A DNA stretch of 38,834 nucleotides, taken from contig JACQWC010000135.1 in the NCBI GenBank assembly GCA_016209635.1, positions 1 to 38,834 of the forward strand, written 5' to 3'. Origin of the DNA: Candidatus Rokuibacteriota bacterium (GTDB taxonomy: Bacteria > Methylomirabilota > Methylomirabilia > Rokubacteriales > CSP1-6). The notes beneath the pieces were generated by a model. That model saw only the letters and a list, made by a program, of their open reading frames with translations. It did no database searches and had not been told where the DNA came from. Made by a program: the position numbers and the translations under genes. Each line of letters starts with the position of its first letter. The first letter of the stretch is position 1. Of this stretch, positions 8,599 through 16,496 are shown piece after piece.

Positions 8599-8642
8599 TC
8601 CTCTCTCCTCGGAGCCCCAAAAACGCGGAAGCGTCCGGTCAG

Positions 8643-8671
8643 AGCGTAGCAGAGGGTCGGGGAGCGGTCAA
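8643..8671 (-). promoter_or_regulatory. Predicted htpX promoter
   Basis: On the minus strand TTGACC (8666-8671) and TACGCT (8643-8648) are separated by exactly 17 bases, a good sigma-70-type pair, about 45 bases upstream of the htpX ATG. Its -35 box lies only five bases from the -35 box of the divergent operon promoter, so the two RNA polymerase sites would overlap. Confidence 0.6.
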
Positions 8672-8676
8672 ATGGC

Positions 8677-8705
8677 TTGACTTGGTGACACCCCGTCGAT
8701 ATACT
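8677..8705 (+). promoter_or_regulatory. Predicted promoter of the DUF177-rpmF-plsX-fab operon
   Basis: TTGACT (8677-8682), a 17-base spacer and TATACT (8700-8705) form a near-consensus sigma-70-type promoter, with transcription expected to start near 8712. This leaves a leader of about 65 bases before the first gene. It is the only strong promoter seen before the run of closely spaced fatty-acid genes. Confidence 0.7.
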
Positions 8706-8777
8706 GAGCCGGTTTTCCTCAAAACTCTTTTATTGACAAAGACTTACGCAAGGGTTCGCGCTCCGGATCGAGACGCC

Positions 8778-9287
8778 ATGATCATCCGGGTTTCCGACAT
8801 CCAGGCCGAGGGCCTGTCGATCACCGATGAGGCGGCCGTCCTCCCTGCCTTCACCGAGGAGGGCTGGCACCTCGACCGGATCAGCCTCCACCTGACGCGC
8901 GACGGGGTGGACGTTCTCGTTCAGGGAGAGATCGGCGCCACCGTGCCGCAGGTCTGTGGCCGCTGCGTCGAGCCGCTCCAGGCCCGCGTGCGGGCCGAGG
9001 TCGACGTGCGCGTCGCTCCGCGGCCGGCGACGGGCGACACGGTCGAGCTGGCGCCCGACGACCTCGATACCTACTTCTACGCCGGCGATCAGCTCCATCT
9101 GAGCGCGCTGATCGAGACCGAGACGACGCTCGCGCTGCCGATGAAACCGCTCTGCCGCGCCGACTGCCGCGGCCTGTGCCCCGTGTGCGGCGGCAACCGC
9201 AATGTCAGCGTCTGCGCGTGTCCCGAACGTCCACCGGACCCTCGCCTGGCCGTCCTCAAGGACCTGGCCGCGCGACTCTCACGATAG
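8778..9287 (+). CDS. DUF177 family protein (YceD-like)
   Basis: The 169-residue product belongs to the DUF177/YceD family encoded just before rpmF in most bacteria; plant relatives take part in 23S rRNA accumulation, so a ribosome-assembly role is likely but unproven. Cysteine pairs in VCGRCVEPL and in the cluster [14 protein letters not shown], plus the final CAC, suggest metal binding. The frame is open further upstream, but that region contains the promoter at 8677-8705, so I take the ATG at 8778. Confidence 0.88.
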   Translation: MIIRVSDIQAEGLSITDEAAVLPAFTEEGWHLDRISLHLTRDGVDVLVQGEIGATVPQVCGRCVEPLQARVRAEVDVRVAPRPATGDTVELAPDDLDTYFYAGDQLHLSALIETETTLALPMKPLCRADCRGLCPVCGGNRNVSVCACPERPPDPRLAVLKDLAARLSR

Positions 9288-9298
9288 GGGAAACCGCC

Positions 9299-9481
9299 AT
9301 GCCGCTGCCGAAGCGCCGCCACTCGAAGACACGCGGGCGCAAGCGCCGTACGCACTACAAGCTCGCCCCCCCGACACGCGCCCAGTGCCCGCAGTGCCGC
9401 GAGCCGAAGCTGCCGCACCGGGTCTGTCCGCACTGCGGCTACTACAAGGGCCGGGAGATCGTCGCCGTCGAGGGTAGCTGA
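9299..9481 (+). CDS. rpmF: 50S ribosomal protein L32
   Basis: The 60-residue product has the L32 layout: the basic N-terminus [17 protein letters not shown], then a zinc-ribbon made by CPQCREPK and [10 protein letters not shown]. It begins 11 bases after the DUF177 stop with an AGGGGA ribosome site. The order DUF177-rpmF-plsX-fabH is the widespread one linking ribosome and phospholipid synthesis. Confidence 0.97.
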   Translation: MPLPKRRHSKTRGRKRRTHYKLAPPTRAQCPQCREPKLPHRVCPHCGYYKGREIVAVEGS

Positions 9482-9503
9482 CCGGTCGCACCGGGTGCCG
9501 GGC

Positions 9504-10526
9504 ATGAAGATCGCCGTCGACGCCATGGGAGGCGACCACGGGCCCGCCGTGGTCGTCGAGGGCGCGGTCGCCGCGGCCCGGGCATTCGGCGCGCCGATCG
9601 TCCTCGTCGGCGACGCGCCCGCGATCGAGCGCGAGGTTGTGCGCCTCGGCGCGCAGAAGCTCCCCATCGAGATCCGGCACGCCTCGCAGGTCGTCGGCAT
9701 GGCCGAGAGCCCCTCGCAGGCGCTCCGGCGCAAGCGCGACTCGTCCCTCCGCATCTCGGCCGAGCTGGTGCGCGACGGCAAGGCCGCGGCGTTCGTATCC
9801 GCCGGGAACACGGGCGCGGCAATGGCGATCTCGATGTTCGTCATCGGCGTGCTCGCTGGTGTGGACCGCCCCGCGATCGCCGCGGTGCTCCCGAACCTCA
9901 GGCGGTTCACGATCCTCCTCGACGTCGGCGCCAACGTCGACCCGAAGCCGACGCAGCTGCTCCAGTTCGCGGTGATGGGACACGTGTACTCGCGGGACAT
10001 CCTCGGTCAGGCGAGCCCGCGCGTCGGGCTCCTCTCCGTCGGCGAGGAGGAAGGGAAGGGGAACGAGCTGACCAAGGAGGCGTACGAGCTGCTCAAGGGG
10101 TCGTCCCTCAACTTCGTCGGGAACGTCGAGGGGCGCGACATCTACAACGGCCGGTGCGACGTCGTCGTCACCGACGGGTTCACGGGCAACGTGGCGCTGA
10201 AGATCTCGGAGAGTCTCGCCGAGATGCTCGGTGCCATGATCAAGGAGGAGCTGACCCGTGACATCCGGTCGAAGGCGGCGGCGGCGCTCGCGATGCCGGC
10301 GTTCCAGCGGTTCCGCCGGCGCATCGACTACACGGAGATGGGCGGCGCGCCCCTGCTCGGCATCGACGGAGCGGCGATCGTCTGCCACGGGGCGTCCCCG
10401 GTCAAGGCGATCAAGAACGCCGTGCGGGTGGCGGCGGAGTGGGCCAGAGCCGGTCTCAACGAGCACATCAAGGCCGCGCTGGAGGCGGAGAGCGCGCACG
10501 GCGGGCGTGAGGGGGGCCGGGAATGA
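9504..10526 (+). CDS. plsX: PlsX, phosphate acyltransferase
   Basis: PlsX converts acyl-ACP to acyl-phosphate for PlsY-dependent phospholipid synthesis at the membrane surface. The 340-residue product starts with the family signature MKIAVDAMGGDHGP and includes the conserved SAGNTGA, DVGANVD and VTDGFTGNVALK segments. A GTG at 9495 would add three residues; the ATG at 9504 gives the canonical start. Its stop overlaps fabH as ATGATG. Confidence 0.96.
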   Translation: MKIAVDAMGGDHGPAVVVEGAVAAARAFGAPIVLVGDAPAIEREVVRLGAQKLPIEIRHASQVVGMAESPSQALRRKRDSSLRISAELVRDGKAAAFVSAGNTGAAMAISMFVIGVLAGVDRPAIAAVLPNLRRFTILLDVGANVDPKPTQLLQFAVMGHVYSRDILGQASPRVGLLSVGEEEGKGNELTKEAYELLKGSSLNFVGNVEGRDIYNGRCDVVVTDGFTGNVALKISESLAEMLGAMIKEELTRDIRSKAAAALAMPAFQRFRRRIDYTEMGGAPLLGIDGAAIVCHGASPVKAIKNAVRVAAEWARAGLNEHIKAALEAESAHGGREGGRE

Positions 10527-11503
10527 TGCGGGCAAGGATCATCGGCGTCGGCGCGTACGCGCCGAAGCGCATCGTGACGAACGCCGACCTCGAGAAGATG
10601 GTCGACACGAGCGATGCGTGGATCTTCCAGCGCAGCGGGATCCGCGAGCGGCGGGTCGCCGACGAGAGCGAAGCGACCTCGGACCTCGCCGTCAAGGCCG
10701 CCCAGCAGGCGCTCGAGCGCGCGGGCCTCGTGCCCGACGACATCGACTTCATCGTGGTGGGGACCACGACGGCGGACATGCAGTTCCCCTCCACCGCGAA
10801 CTTCGTGCAGCACAAGCTCGGCTGCCGGCGCATCGGGTCCGTGGACGTGTGGGCGGCGTGCACGGCCTCGATCTACAGCCTCGCGGTCGGGTCGCAGTTC
10901 GTCCAGACCGGCAAGTACCGGCGCGTGCTCTGCATCGGCGCCGAGACGCTCTCGCGCATCACCGACTGGACCGACCGGGGGACCTGCGTGCTCCTGGCCG
11001 ACGCGGCCGGGGCCGCCGTCCTCGAGGCGTCGGAGGGCGAGAGCGGCGTCATCGACGCCGACCTCTACTCGGACGCCCGGCACTGGGAGCTCCTCTACAT
11101 GCCGGGCGGCGGCTCGCGGAATCCCGCCTCCCACGAGACCGTGACCGCCGGGATGCACTACGCGAAGATGAAGGGCAACGAGCTGTTCAAGGTGGCCGTG
11201 CGGATGTTCGGCGAGTGCGCGGGGGCGATCCTGGAGCGTCATGGCCTCGGCGTGCGCGACGTGGATCTCTTCATCCCCCACCAGGCCAACCTCCGGATCA
11301 TCGAGGCGGCGGCGAAGCGACTCGGCATGCCGATGGACCGCGTCTTCGTCAACATCGATCGCTACGGCAACACGGGCGCCGCCTCGATCTACGTCGCGCT
11401 CGAAGAGGCGGCCTCGACCGGCCGCCTCAAGCGGGGCGACCTTGTTCTGCTCGCCGCGTTCGGCGGCGGCGTCACCTGGGGGGCCGCCTTGCTTCGGTGG
11501 TAG
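10523..11503 (+). CDS. fabH: FabH, beta-ketoacyl-ACP synthase III
   Basis: FabH starts fatty-acid chains by condensing acetyl-CoA with malonyl-ACP. The Cys-His-Asn triad is visible in the 326-residue product: C113 (in WAACTASIYSL), H253 (in IPHQANLRII) and N283 (in YGNTGAASI). The start overlaps the plsX stop by four bases; a second ATG at 10526 is equivalent. Family length is normal. Downstream the operon is interrupted by a 66-bp tandem repeat. Confidence 0.96.
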   Translation: MMRARIIGVGAYAPKRIVTNADLEKMVDTSDAWIFQRSGIRERRVADESEATSDLAVKAAQQALERAGLVPDDIDFIVVGTTTADMQFPSTANFVQHKLGCRRIGSVDVWAACTASIYSLAVGSQFVQTGKYRRVLCIGAETLSRITDWTDRGTCVLLADAAGAAVLEASEGESGVIDADLYSDARHWELLYMPGGGSRNPASHETVTAGMHYAKMKGNELFKVAVRMFGECAGAILERHGLGVRDVDLFIPHQANLRIIEAAAKRLGMPMDRVFVNIDRYGNTGAASIYVALEEAASTGRLKRGDLVLLAAFGGGVTWGAALLRW

Positions 11504-11513
11504 CGCAAGGCGA

Positions 11514-11642
11514 ACGGAGCCACGCCGTGCCCACGGCACGCCACCCACGGTCGACGGCGACCCCGGGGCCCCCGATTCGACGGAGCCACGCCGTGCCCAC
11601 GGCACGCCACCCACGGTCGACGGCGACCCCGGGGCCCCCGAT
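11514..11642. repeat. Tandem repeat, two copies of a 66-bp unit, with internal hairpins
   Basis: The stretch 11514-11576 recurs without mismatch at 11580-11642 (63 of 66 bases of each period). Each unit contains a 6-bp stem CGTGCC-CAC-GGCACG (first copy 11526-11540), a second 5-bp stem GGTCG-ACGG-CGACC (11549-11562) and a GGGGCCCC palindrome. It fills the space between fabH and fabD, where these genes usually nearly touch. The 66-bp period is a multiple of three and the fabD frame stays open through it, but I regard it as non-coding. Confidence 0.85.
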
Positions 11643-11645
11643 CCA

Positions 11646-12572
11646 GTGATCGCGTTTCAGTTCCCGGGTCAGGGGTCGCAGACCGTCGGGATGGGCAGGA
11701 GCTTCTACGACGCGTCGCCCGCCGCGAAGGCCGTCTTCGAGGAGGCGAACGACGCGCTCGGCTTCGATCTCGCCCGGCTCGCGTTCGAGGGACCCGAGGT
11801 CGAGCTGGCGCTGACGGCGAACACCCAGCCTGCGGTGCTCACCGTGAGCGTCGCCGCCGCGAGGGTCTGCGCCGAGCGGGGACTCCGGCCGGCGCTGGCG
11901 GCGGGGCACAGCCTCGGCGAGTATTCGGCGCTGGTCGTGGCCGGCACGCTCCCCTTCGTTGACGCCGTCCGGGTCGTCCGCCGGCGGGGCGAGTTCATGC
12001 AGGAGGCGGTGCCCATCGGGACCGGCGCGATGGCCGCGATCATCGGGCTCGACCTCGCCGCGGTCGAGGGGGTCTGCGCCGAGGCGGCGCAGGGCGAGGT
12101 GGTCGAGATCGCCAACGTCAACTCCGCCGCGCAGATCGTCATCGGCGGACATCGCGGCGCGGTCGAGCGCGCCGTGCGCCTCGCCGCCGAGCGGGGCGGC
12201 CGGAAGAGCGTCCTCCTGCCGGTGAGCGCGCCCTTCCACTGCTCGCTCATGGCCCCCGCCGCCGCCCGGCTCGCGCGCGAGCTGGAACGGCTGGCCGTTG
12301 CCGATCCGCGAATCCCCGTGGTCCGGAACGTCGACGGAGGCGTCACGCGCACGGCAGGCGACGTGAAGCCGTTTCTCCTCCGGCAGGTGGCGAGCCCCGT
12401 CCGGTGGACCGAGTGCGTGCGGCGGCTCATGGACGAGGGGGCAACCGTGTTCGTCGAGGTGGGACCCGGGCGCGTCCTGACGGCGCTCCTGAAGCGGATC
12501 GTCGACGGTCCCCGAGGATTCTCGGTCGAGGACGTGGCCGGCCTCGAGAAGGCGGTCGCGGCCATCGCATGA
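11646..12572 (+). CDS. fabD: FabD, malonyl-CoA:ACP transacylase
   Basis: FabD loads malonyl groups onto ACP. The 308-residue product starts VIAFQFPGQGSQ, the family N-terminus, and has the nucleophile S89 in GHSLGEY and the catalytic H198 in APFHCSLM, with the C-terminal VEVGPGRVL motif. The only suitable start is GTG at 11646, four bases past the repeat. It has no Shine-Dalgarno sequence, because repeat sequence occupies that position. The frame is open upstream through the repeat, but the extension has no homology I recognise. Confidence 0.95.
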   Translation: MIAFQFPGQGSQTVGMGRSFYDASPAAKAVFEEANDALGFDLARLAFEGPEVELALTANTQPAVLTVSVAAARVCAERGLRPALAAGHSLGEYSALVVAGTLPFVDAVRVVRRRGEFMQEAVPIGTGAMAAIIGLDLAAVEGVCAEAAQGEVVEIANVNSAAQIVIGGHRGAVERAVRLAAERGGRKSVLLPVSAPFHCSLMAPAAARLARELERLAVADPRIPVVRNVDGGVTRTAGDVKPFLLRQVASPVRWTECVRRLMDEGATVFVEVGPGRVLTALLKRIVDGPRGFSVEDVAGLEKAVAAIA

Positions 12573-13321
12573 GCGCGGCACCGCTGGGCGGACGCGTGGC
12601 GATCGTCACGGGCGCCAGTCGCGGAATCGGCGCCGCCATCGCCGCGTCGCTGGCAGACCACGGAGCGGCCGTGGTAGTCTCTGGGCGCGACGCCGACCGG
12701 CTCGAGCGCGCGGTGAAGGAGATGGAGGCGACGGGCGCGTCCGTGCACGGTGTCGTCGCCGACGTGGCGAAGCGCGAGGATGCGGATCGGCTCGTCGACG
12801 CCGCCAAGCAGCGCTTCGGGCGGATCGACATCCTCGTCAACAACGCCGGCATCACCCGTGACGGTCTCCTGGTCAGGATGAAGGACGACGACTGGGACAG
12901 CGTGATGGACGTCAATCTGCGAGGCGCGTTCCTGATGACGCGGGCGGTCGCGAAGGCGATAATCCGACAGAAGAGCGGGGGGCGCGTCATCAACATCACG
13001 TCGACCGCCGGCGCCATGGGGAACGCGGGGCAGGCCAACTATTCCGCTGCGAAGGCGGGGCTCATCGGGTTGACGAAGGCGGCGGCCCGCGAGCTGGCGC
13101 ACTGGGGCATCCTGGTGAACGCGGTGGCGCCCGGACTGATCGAGACGGACATGACCGCCTCGATCTCGGCCGCGGCGCGCGAGGCGCTGATGGCGCAGAT
13201 CCCGCTCGGCAGGGTCGGGACGCCCGGCGAGGTCGCCGAGATGGTACGATTCCTCGCCGGCGACGGCGCTGGCTACATCACGGGCCAGGTGTTCCACGTC
13301 AACGGCGGACTGTACATTTAG
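12569..13321 (+). CDS. fabG: FabG, 3-oxoacyl-ACP reductase
   Basis: FabG performs the NADPH-dependent reduction of beta-ketoacyl-ACP. The 250-residue classical short-chain dehydrogenase has the TGASRGIG cofactor loop, NNAG at the usual place, and the Ser-Tyr-Lys centre with Y158 and K162 in NYSAAKAG. It overlaps the fabD stop as ATGA. Its position between fabD and acpP separates it from the two catabolic SDRs in this window. Confidence 0.96.
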   Translation: MSAAPLGGRVAIVTGASRGIGAAIAASLADHGAAVVVSGRDADRLERAVKEMEATGASVHGVVADVAKREDADRLVDAAKQRFGRIDILVNNAGITRDGLLVRMKDDDWDSVMDVNLRGAFLMTRAVAKAIIRQKSGGRVINITSTAGAMGNAGQANYSAAKAGLIGLTKAAARELAHWGILVNAVAPGLIETDMTASISAAAREALMAQIPLGRVGTPGEVAEMVRFLAGDGAGYITGQVFHVNGGLYI

Positions 13322-13366
13322 GGAGGCTGACCGGCAATGCATCCTTTCGTGGAGGTGACGGGCTAA

Positions 13367-13603
13367 ATGGCCAAGTCAGTCGAGGAGCGGGTGAAGGAGA
13401 TCATCTGCGAGCAGCTCGGGGTCGAGGAGGAGGAGGTGACCCCGAACGCGAAGTTCATCGAGGATCTGGGCGCTGATTCGCTTGACACCGTCGAGCTGGT
13501 CATGGCGCTCGAGGAGCACTTCGACATCCAGATCCCCGACGAGGACGCAGAGAAGATCGCGACCGTCGGCGACGCGATCCAGTACATCAAAGACAACTCG
13601 TAG
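13367..13603 (+). CDS. acpP: Acyl carrier protein
   Basis: The 78-residue acidic product has the phosphopantetheine site at S38 in [10 protein letters not shown]. It carries growing acyl chains for all fab enzymes here. A near-perfect ribosome site GGAGGTGA at 13351-13358 lies eight bases before the ATG, the strongest in the operon, in keeping with the high ACP demand of cells. Confidence 0.98.
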   Translation: MAKSVEERVKEIICEQLGVEEEEVTPNAKFIEDLGADSLDTVELVMALEEHFDIQIPDEDAEKIATVGDAIQYIKDNS

Positions 13604-13606
13604 CTC

Positions 13607-14851
13607 GTGGAACCACGCCGCGTCGTCGTCACCGGTCTGGGCGCGCTCACGCCCCTCGGAAACACCGCCGAGGAGTTCTGGACGGCCCTGACGCACGCCC
13701 GGTCGGGCATCGGCCCGATCACGAAGTTCGACGCGACGGGCTACCCGACGCGGATCGCGGGCGAGGTGCGGAACTTCGACCCGCTCAGGTACGTCGACAA
13801 GAAGGAGGCCCGCCGGCTCGATCCCTACCTCTGCTACGCCATCGCCTGCGCGGTCATGGCGGTCGAGGACGCCAGCCTGGACACGGCCAAGGTCGACGGC
13901 ACGCGCTTCGGGGTGCTCATCGGGTCGGGCATCGGCGGCATCACGACCCTGCTTGACTCGCAGGAGACGCTGCGCACCAAGGGGCCCGAGCGCGTCTCGC
14001 CGTTCTTCATCCCCATGCTGATCATCAACATGGCGTCGGGGCTGGTCTCGATGCGCTTCGGCGCCAAGGGACCGAACTCCGCGGTCGTGACGGCGTGCGC
14101 CACGGGCAATCACGCGATCGGCGACGCCTTCAAGATCATCCAGCGCGGCGACGCGGACGTGATGATCGCGGGGGGCGCGGAGGCGATCATCGTCCCGCTC
14201 ACGATCTCCGGCTTCTGCTCGATGAAGGCGATGTCCACGCGCAACGACGAGCCCCAGCGGGCCTCGCGTCCGTTCGACGCCGACCGCGACGGGTTCGTCT
14301 GCGGTGAGGGCGGCGGGATCGTCATCCTCGAGTCGCTCGAGCACGCGATGCGCCGGGAGGCGCGGATCTACGGCGAGGTCATCGGGTACGGCATGACCGG
14401 CGACGCGCATCATCTCACGGCGCCCGACCCGGAAGGGGACGGCGCCGCACGCGCGATGAGCGCCGCCGTACGCGACGCCGGGCTCGACCCCACGGCCGTG
14501 GGCTACATCAACGCCCATGGGACCTCGACGCCCTACAACGACAAGTTCGAGACCCTCGCGATCAAGCGGGTGTTCGGGGACCACGCCCGGCGGCTCGCGG
14601 TGTCGTCGACGAAATCGATGACGGGGCACCTGCTCGGCGCCGCGGGCGGCATCGAGGCGATCGCGACGCTGCTCGCGCTCTACCATGGGCTCCTGCCGCC
14701 GACCGTCAATTACGAGACGCCCGATCCCGACTGCGACCTGGACTACGTCCCCAACCAGGCGAGGAAGCAGGACATCGAGGTCGCGCTGTCGAACGCGTTC
14801 GGGTTCGGCGGCACCAACGCGACGCTCGCGTTCCGCAAGTACCGCGGCTAG
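13607..14851 (+). CDS. fabF: FabF, beta-ketoacyl-ACP synthase II
   Basis: FabF elongates acyl-ACP by condensation with malonyl-ACP. The 414-residue product has the Cys-His-His centre: C164 (in [14 protein letters not shown]), H304 (in [11 protein letters not shown]) and H341 (in [12 protein letters not shown]). The start is GTG at 13607, three bases after the acpP stop, consistent with coupled translation from acpP. Confidence 0.97.
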   Translation: MEPRRVVVTGLGALTPLGNTAEEFWTALTHARSGIGPITKFDATGYPTRIAGEVRNFDPLRYVDKKEARRLDPYLCYAIACAVMAVEDASLDTAKVDGTRFGVLIGSGIGGITTLLDSQETLRTKGPERVSPFFIPMLIINMASGLVSMRFGAKGPNSAVVTACATGNHAIGDAFKIIQRGDADVMIAGGAEAIIVPLTISGFCSMKAMSTRNDEPQRASRPFDADRDGFVCGEGGGIVILESLEHAMRREARIYGEVIGYGMTGDAHHLTAPDPEGDGAARAMSAAVRDAGLDPTAVGYINAHGTSTPYNDKFETLAIKRVFGDHARRLAVSSTKSMTGHLLGAAGGIEAIATLLALYHGLLPPTVNYETPDPDCDLDYVPNQARKQDIEVALSNAFGFGGTNATLAFRKYRG

Positions 14852-15295
14852 GTGGACGCGGCCCACGTCACCGCGCTCGAGCAGCGGCTCGGCCACCGCT
14901 TCCGCGACGGTGCGCTCCTCGAGCGCGCCCTGACGCACCTCTCCTACGCCTACGAGCATCCGCCCGCGCCGCAGCACGAGGGGCTGGCGCTGCTCGGCGA
15001 TGCCGCGCTCGCCCTCGTCGTCGCCGAGCGCCTGCTCGCCGAGGACCCGGACGCCCCGGTCGGCGTGCTCACGCCGCGCCGCGCCGAGATCGTCTCGGGC
15101 GCGAACCTCGCCCGCTGGGCCGGGGATCTCGCCCTCGGGCCGCTCGTGCGCCTCGGCCGGGGCGAAGAGCAGACGGGCGGGCGGACGCGGGCCTCCATCC
15201 TGGCGACGACGCTCGAGGCCGTGCTGGGCGTCGTGTACCTCGAGGCGGGCCTCGACGGGGTCCGGCGCGTCGTCGCCCGTCTGGCCGTGTGGTAG
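14852..15295 (+). CDS. Degenerate RNase III-fold protein, no dsRNA-binding domain
   Basis: The gene occupies the usual rnc position after acpP-fabF, and its GTG start directly abuts the fabF stop. The 147-residue product aligns along the RNase III catalytic domain (LGHRFRDGALLERALTH, then the HEGLALLGDA signature region, then SILATTLEAVLG). Compared with E. coli RNase III, E38 and D45 are kept (E43, D50 here) and E117 is kept (E122), but E41 is alanine (A46) and the metal ligand D114 is threonine (T119). The dsRNA-binding domain is absent: the stop comes at about the end of the nuclease domain and another gene begins nine bases later. It is probably catalytically impaired or a repurposed RNA-binding fold; a true rnc may exist elsewhere. 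Confidence 0.75.
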   Translation: MDAAHVTALEQRLGHRFRDGALLERALTHLSYAYEHPPAPQHEGLALLGDAALALVVAERLLAEDPDAPVGVLTPRRAEIVSGANLARWAGDLALGPLVRLGRGEEQTGGRTRASILATTLEAVLGVVYLEAGLDGVRRVVARLAVW

Positions 15296-15304
15296 GCTCG
15301 ACTC

Positions 15305-16450
15305 ATGCGTCTCTGGCCCTTCCGGCGCGCGCCCCGCATCGGGTATCCGGCGACCGAGGACCTGCTCGTCACCGAGGACCTGCTCCGGCGGAACGTCGAG
15401 GACGTGCTCGCCGTGCGCGAGCGTCAGATCCGGGGCGGCATCATCGTCTTCCGGGGCGAGCTGCGCATGGCGCCCGGTCGCGCCCTCGACCTGCTCGTCG
15501 CGAGGTTCCGGGAGTTCGGCTACACGCCCTTCGTGCGGGCCGACCGGGACGGCGTCGCGATCCAGGCGTGGCCGCTCGCGGAGACGGTCGAGCGGCAGCG
15601 GGTCGGCCTGAACGTGATCCTCTTCCTCCTCACGTGCGCGTCGACGCTCGCCGCCGGCTGGTTCTTCACCGGGTCACCGGCGTTCGACGCCCTCCGCGCC
15701 TCGACCTCGCCGACGCGGTTCCTCGCGGGCGCGCCGTTCGCCGTCACCCTCATGGCGATTCTGGGCGTGCACGAGTTCGGCCACTACTTCACGGCCCGCT
15801 ACTACAAGGCCTCGGTGAGCCTGCCGTACTTCATCCCGGCGCCACCGCCGTTCCTCTTCGGCACGCTGGGGGCGATCATCCGCATGCGCTCGCCGGCGAG
15901 GGACCGCAACTCGCTCTTCGACATCGCGGCCGCGGGCCCGCTGGCGGGCCTTCTCATCGCCCTCCCGGCGATCTTCCTCGGGCTCGAGTGGTCGACCGTG
16001 GCGCCGATCCCGCCCGGCGAGACCATCGTCTTCGGCAACTCGATCCTCATGCGGGCGCTCGTGCATCTTCGCTTCGGCCCGATCCCCGAGGGCCTGATGG
16101 TCTTCACGCATCCGATCGCGGACGCGGCGTGGGCGGGGTTCTTCGTGACCGCGCTGAACCTCTTCCCCGTGGGACAGCTCGACGGCGGCCGCATCGCCTA
16201 CGCGCTCTTCGGCCAGCGCCACCGGACGGTGGGCGTCGTCACGTTCGTGGCGCTGCTCCTGCTCGGCGCGGTGACGGGGTCGATGAACTGGGTGGTGTGG
16301 GCCGGCCTCCTCTTCTTCATGGTCGGCTTCCACCACAGCCCGCCGCTCGACGACCTGACGCCGCTCTCGTCCGGCCGGCGGATGCTGGGGCTCCTCTGCC
16401 TGATCCTCCTGATCCTCTTGATCCCGCCGGTGCCGGTCCAGATGGGCTGA
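15305..16450 (+). CDS. Site-2 protease-like M50 membrane metalloprotease (EGY1-like)
   Basis: The 381-residue product is a multi-pass zinc protease with HEFGH at residues 156-160 and the third-ligand motif NLFPVGQLDGGR (D293), both within hydrophobic segments. A cytosolic N-terminal domain of about 100 residues precedes the first helix, as in the EGY/plant plastid and cyanobacterial S2P-like group. It probably cleaves membrane-anchored regulators; the substrate is unknown. A TAGGCT box lies six bases before the ATG, so it may also have its own leaderless transcript. Confidence 0.88.
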   Translation: MRLWPFRRAPRIGYPATEDLLVTEDLLRRNVEDVLAVRERQIRGGIIVFRGELRMAPGRALDLLVARFREFGYTPFVRADRDGVAIQAWPLAETVERQRVGLNVILFLLTCASTLAAGWFFTGSPAFDALRASTSPTRFLAGAPFAVTLMAILGVHEFGHYFTARYYKASVSLPYFIPAPPPFLFGTLGAIIRMRSPARDRNSLFDIAAAGPLAGLLIALPAIFLGLEWSTVAPIPPGETIVFGNSILMRALVHLRFGPIPEGLMVFTHPIADAAWAGFFVTALNLFPVGQLDGGRIAYALFGQRHRTVGVVTFVALLLLGAVTGSMNWVVWAGLLFFMVGFHHSPPLDDLTPLSSGRRMLGLLCLILLILLIPPVPVQMG

Positions 16451-16463
16451 CGGGACCCGCGGG

Positions 16464-16496
16464 CGCCGGCGCGATCCTTGGCCTCACGCGCCGGCG
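16464..16496. terminator. Hairpin between convergent genes
   Basis: A perfect 10-bp inverted repeat (CGCCGGCGCG at 16464-16473 and its complement at 16487-16496) with a 13-base loop lies where the M50 protease gene and the minus-strand transporter gene converge; the loop contains the transporter's stop codon. Its position suits a bidirectional terminator, although T-tracts are absent. Confidence 0.5.

Noticed and set aside
8733-8738. TTGACA as a second -35 box before the DUF177 gene
   Set aside because: No acceptable -10 box lies 16-18 bases downstream; the pair at 8677-8705 is much better.
11514-11642. Tandem repeat as a mini CRISPR array
   Set aside because: The two units are contiguous with a 3-base non-matching gap and no spacers, and no cas genes are present.
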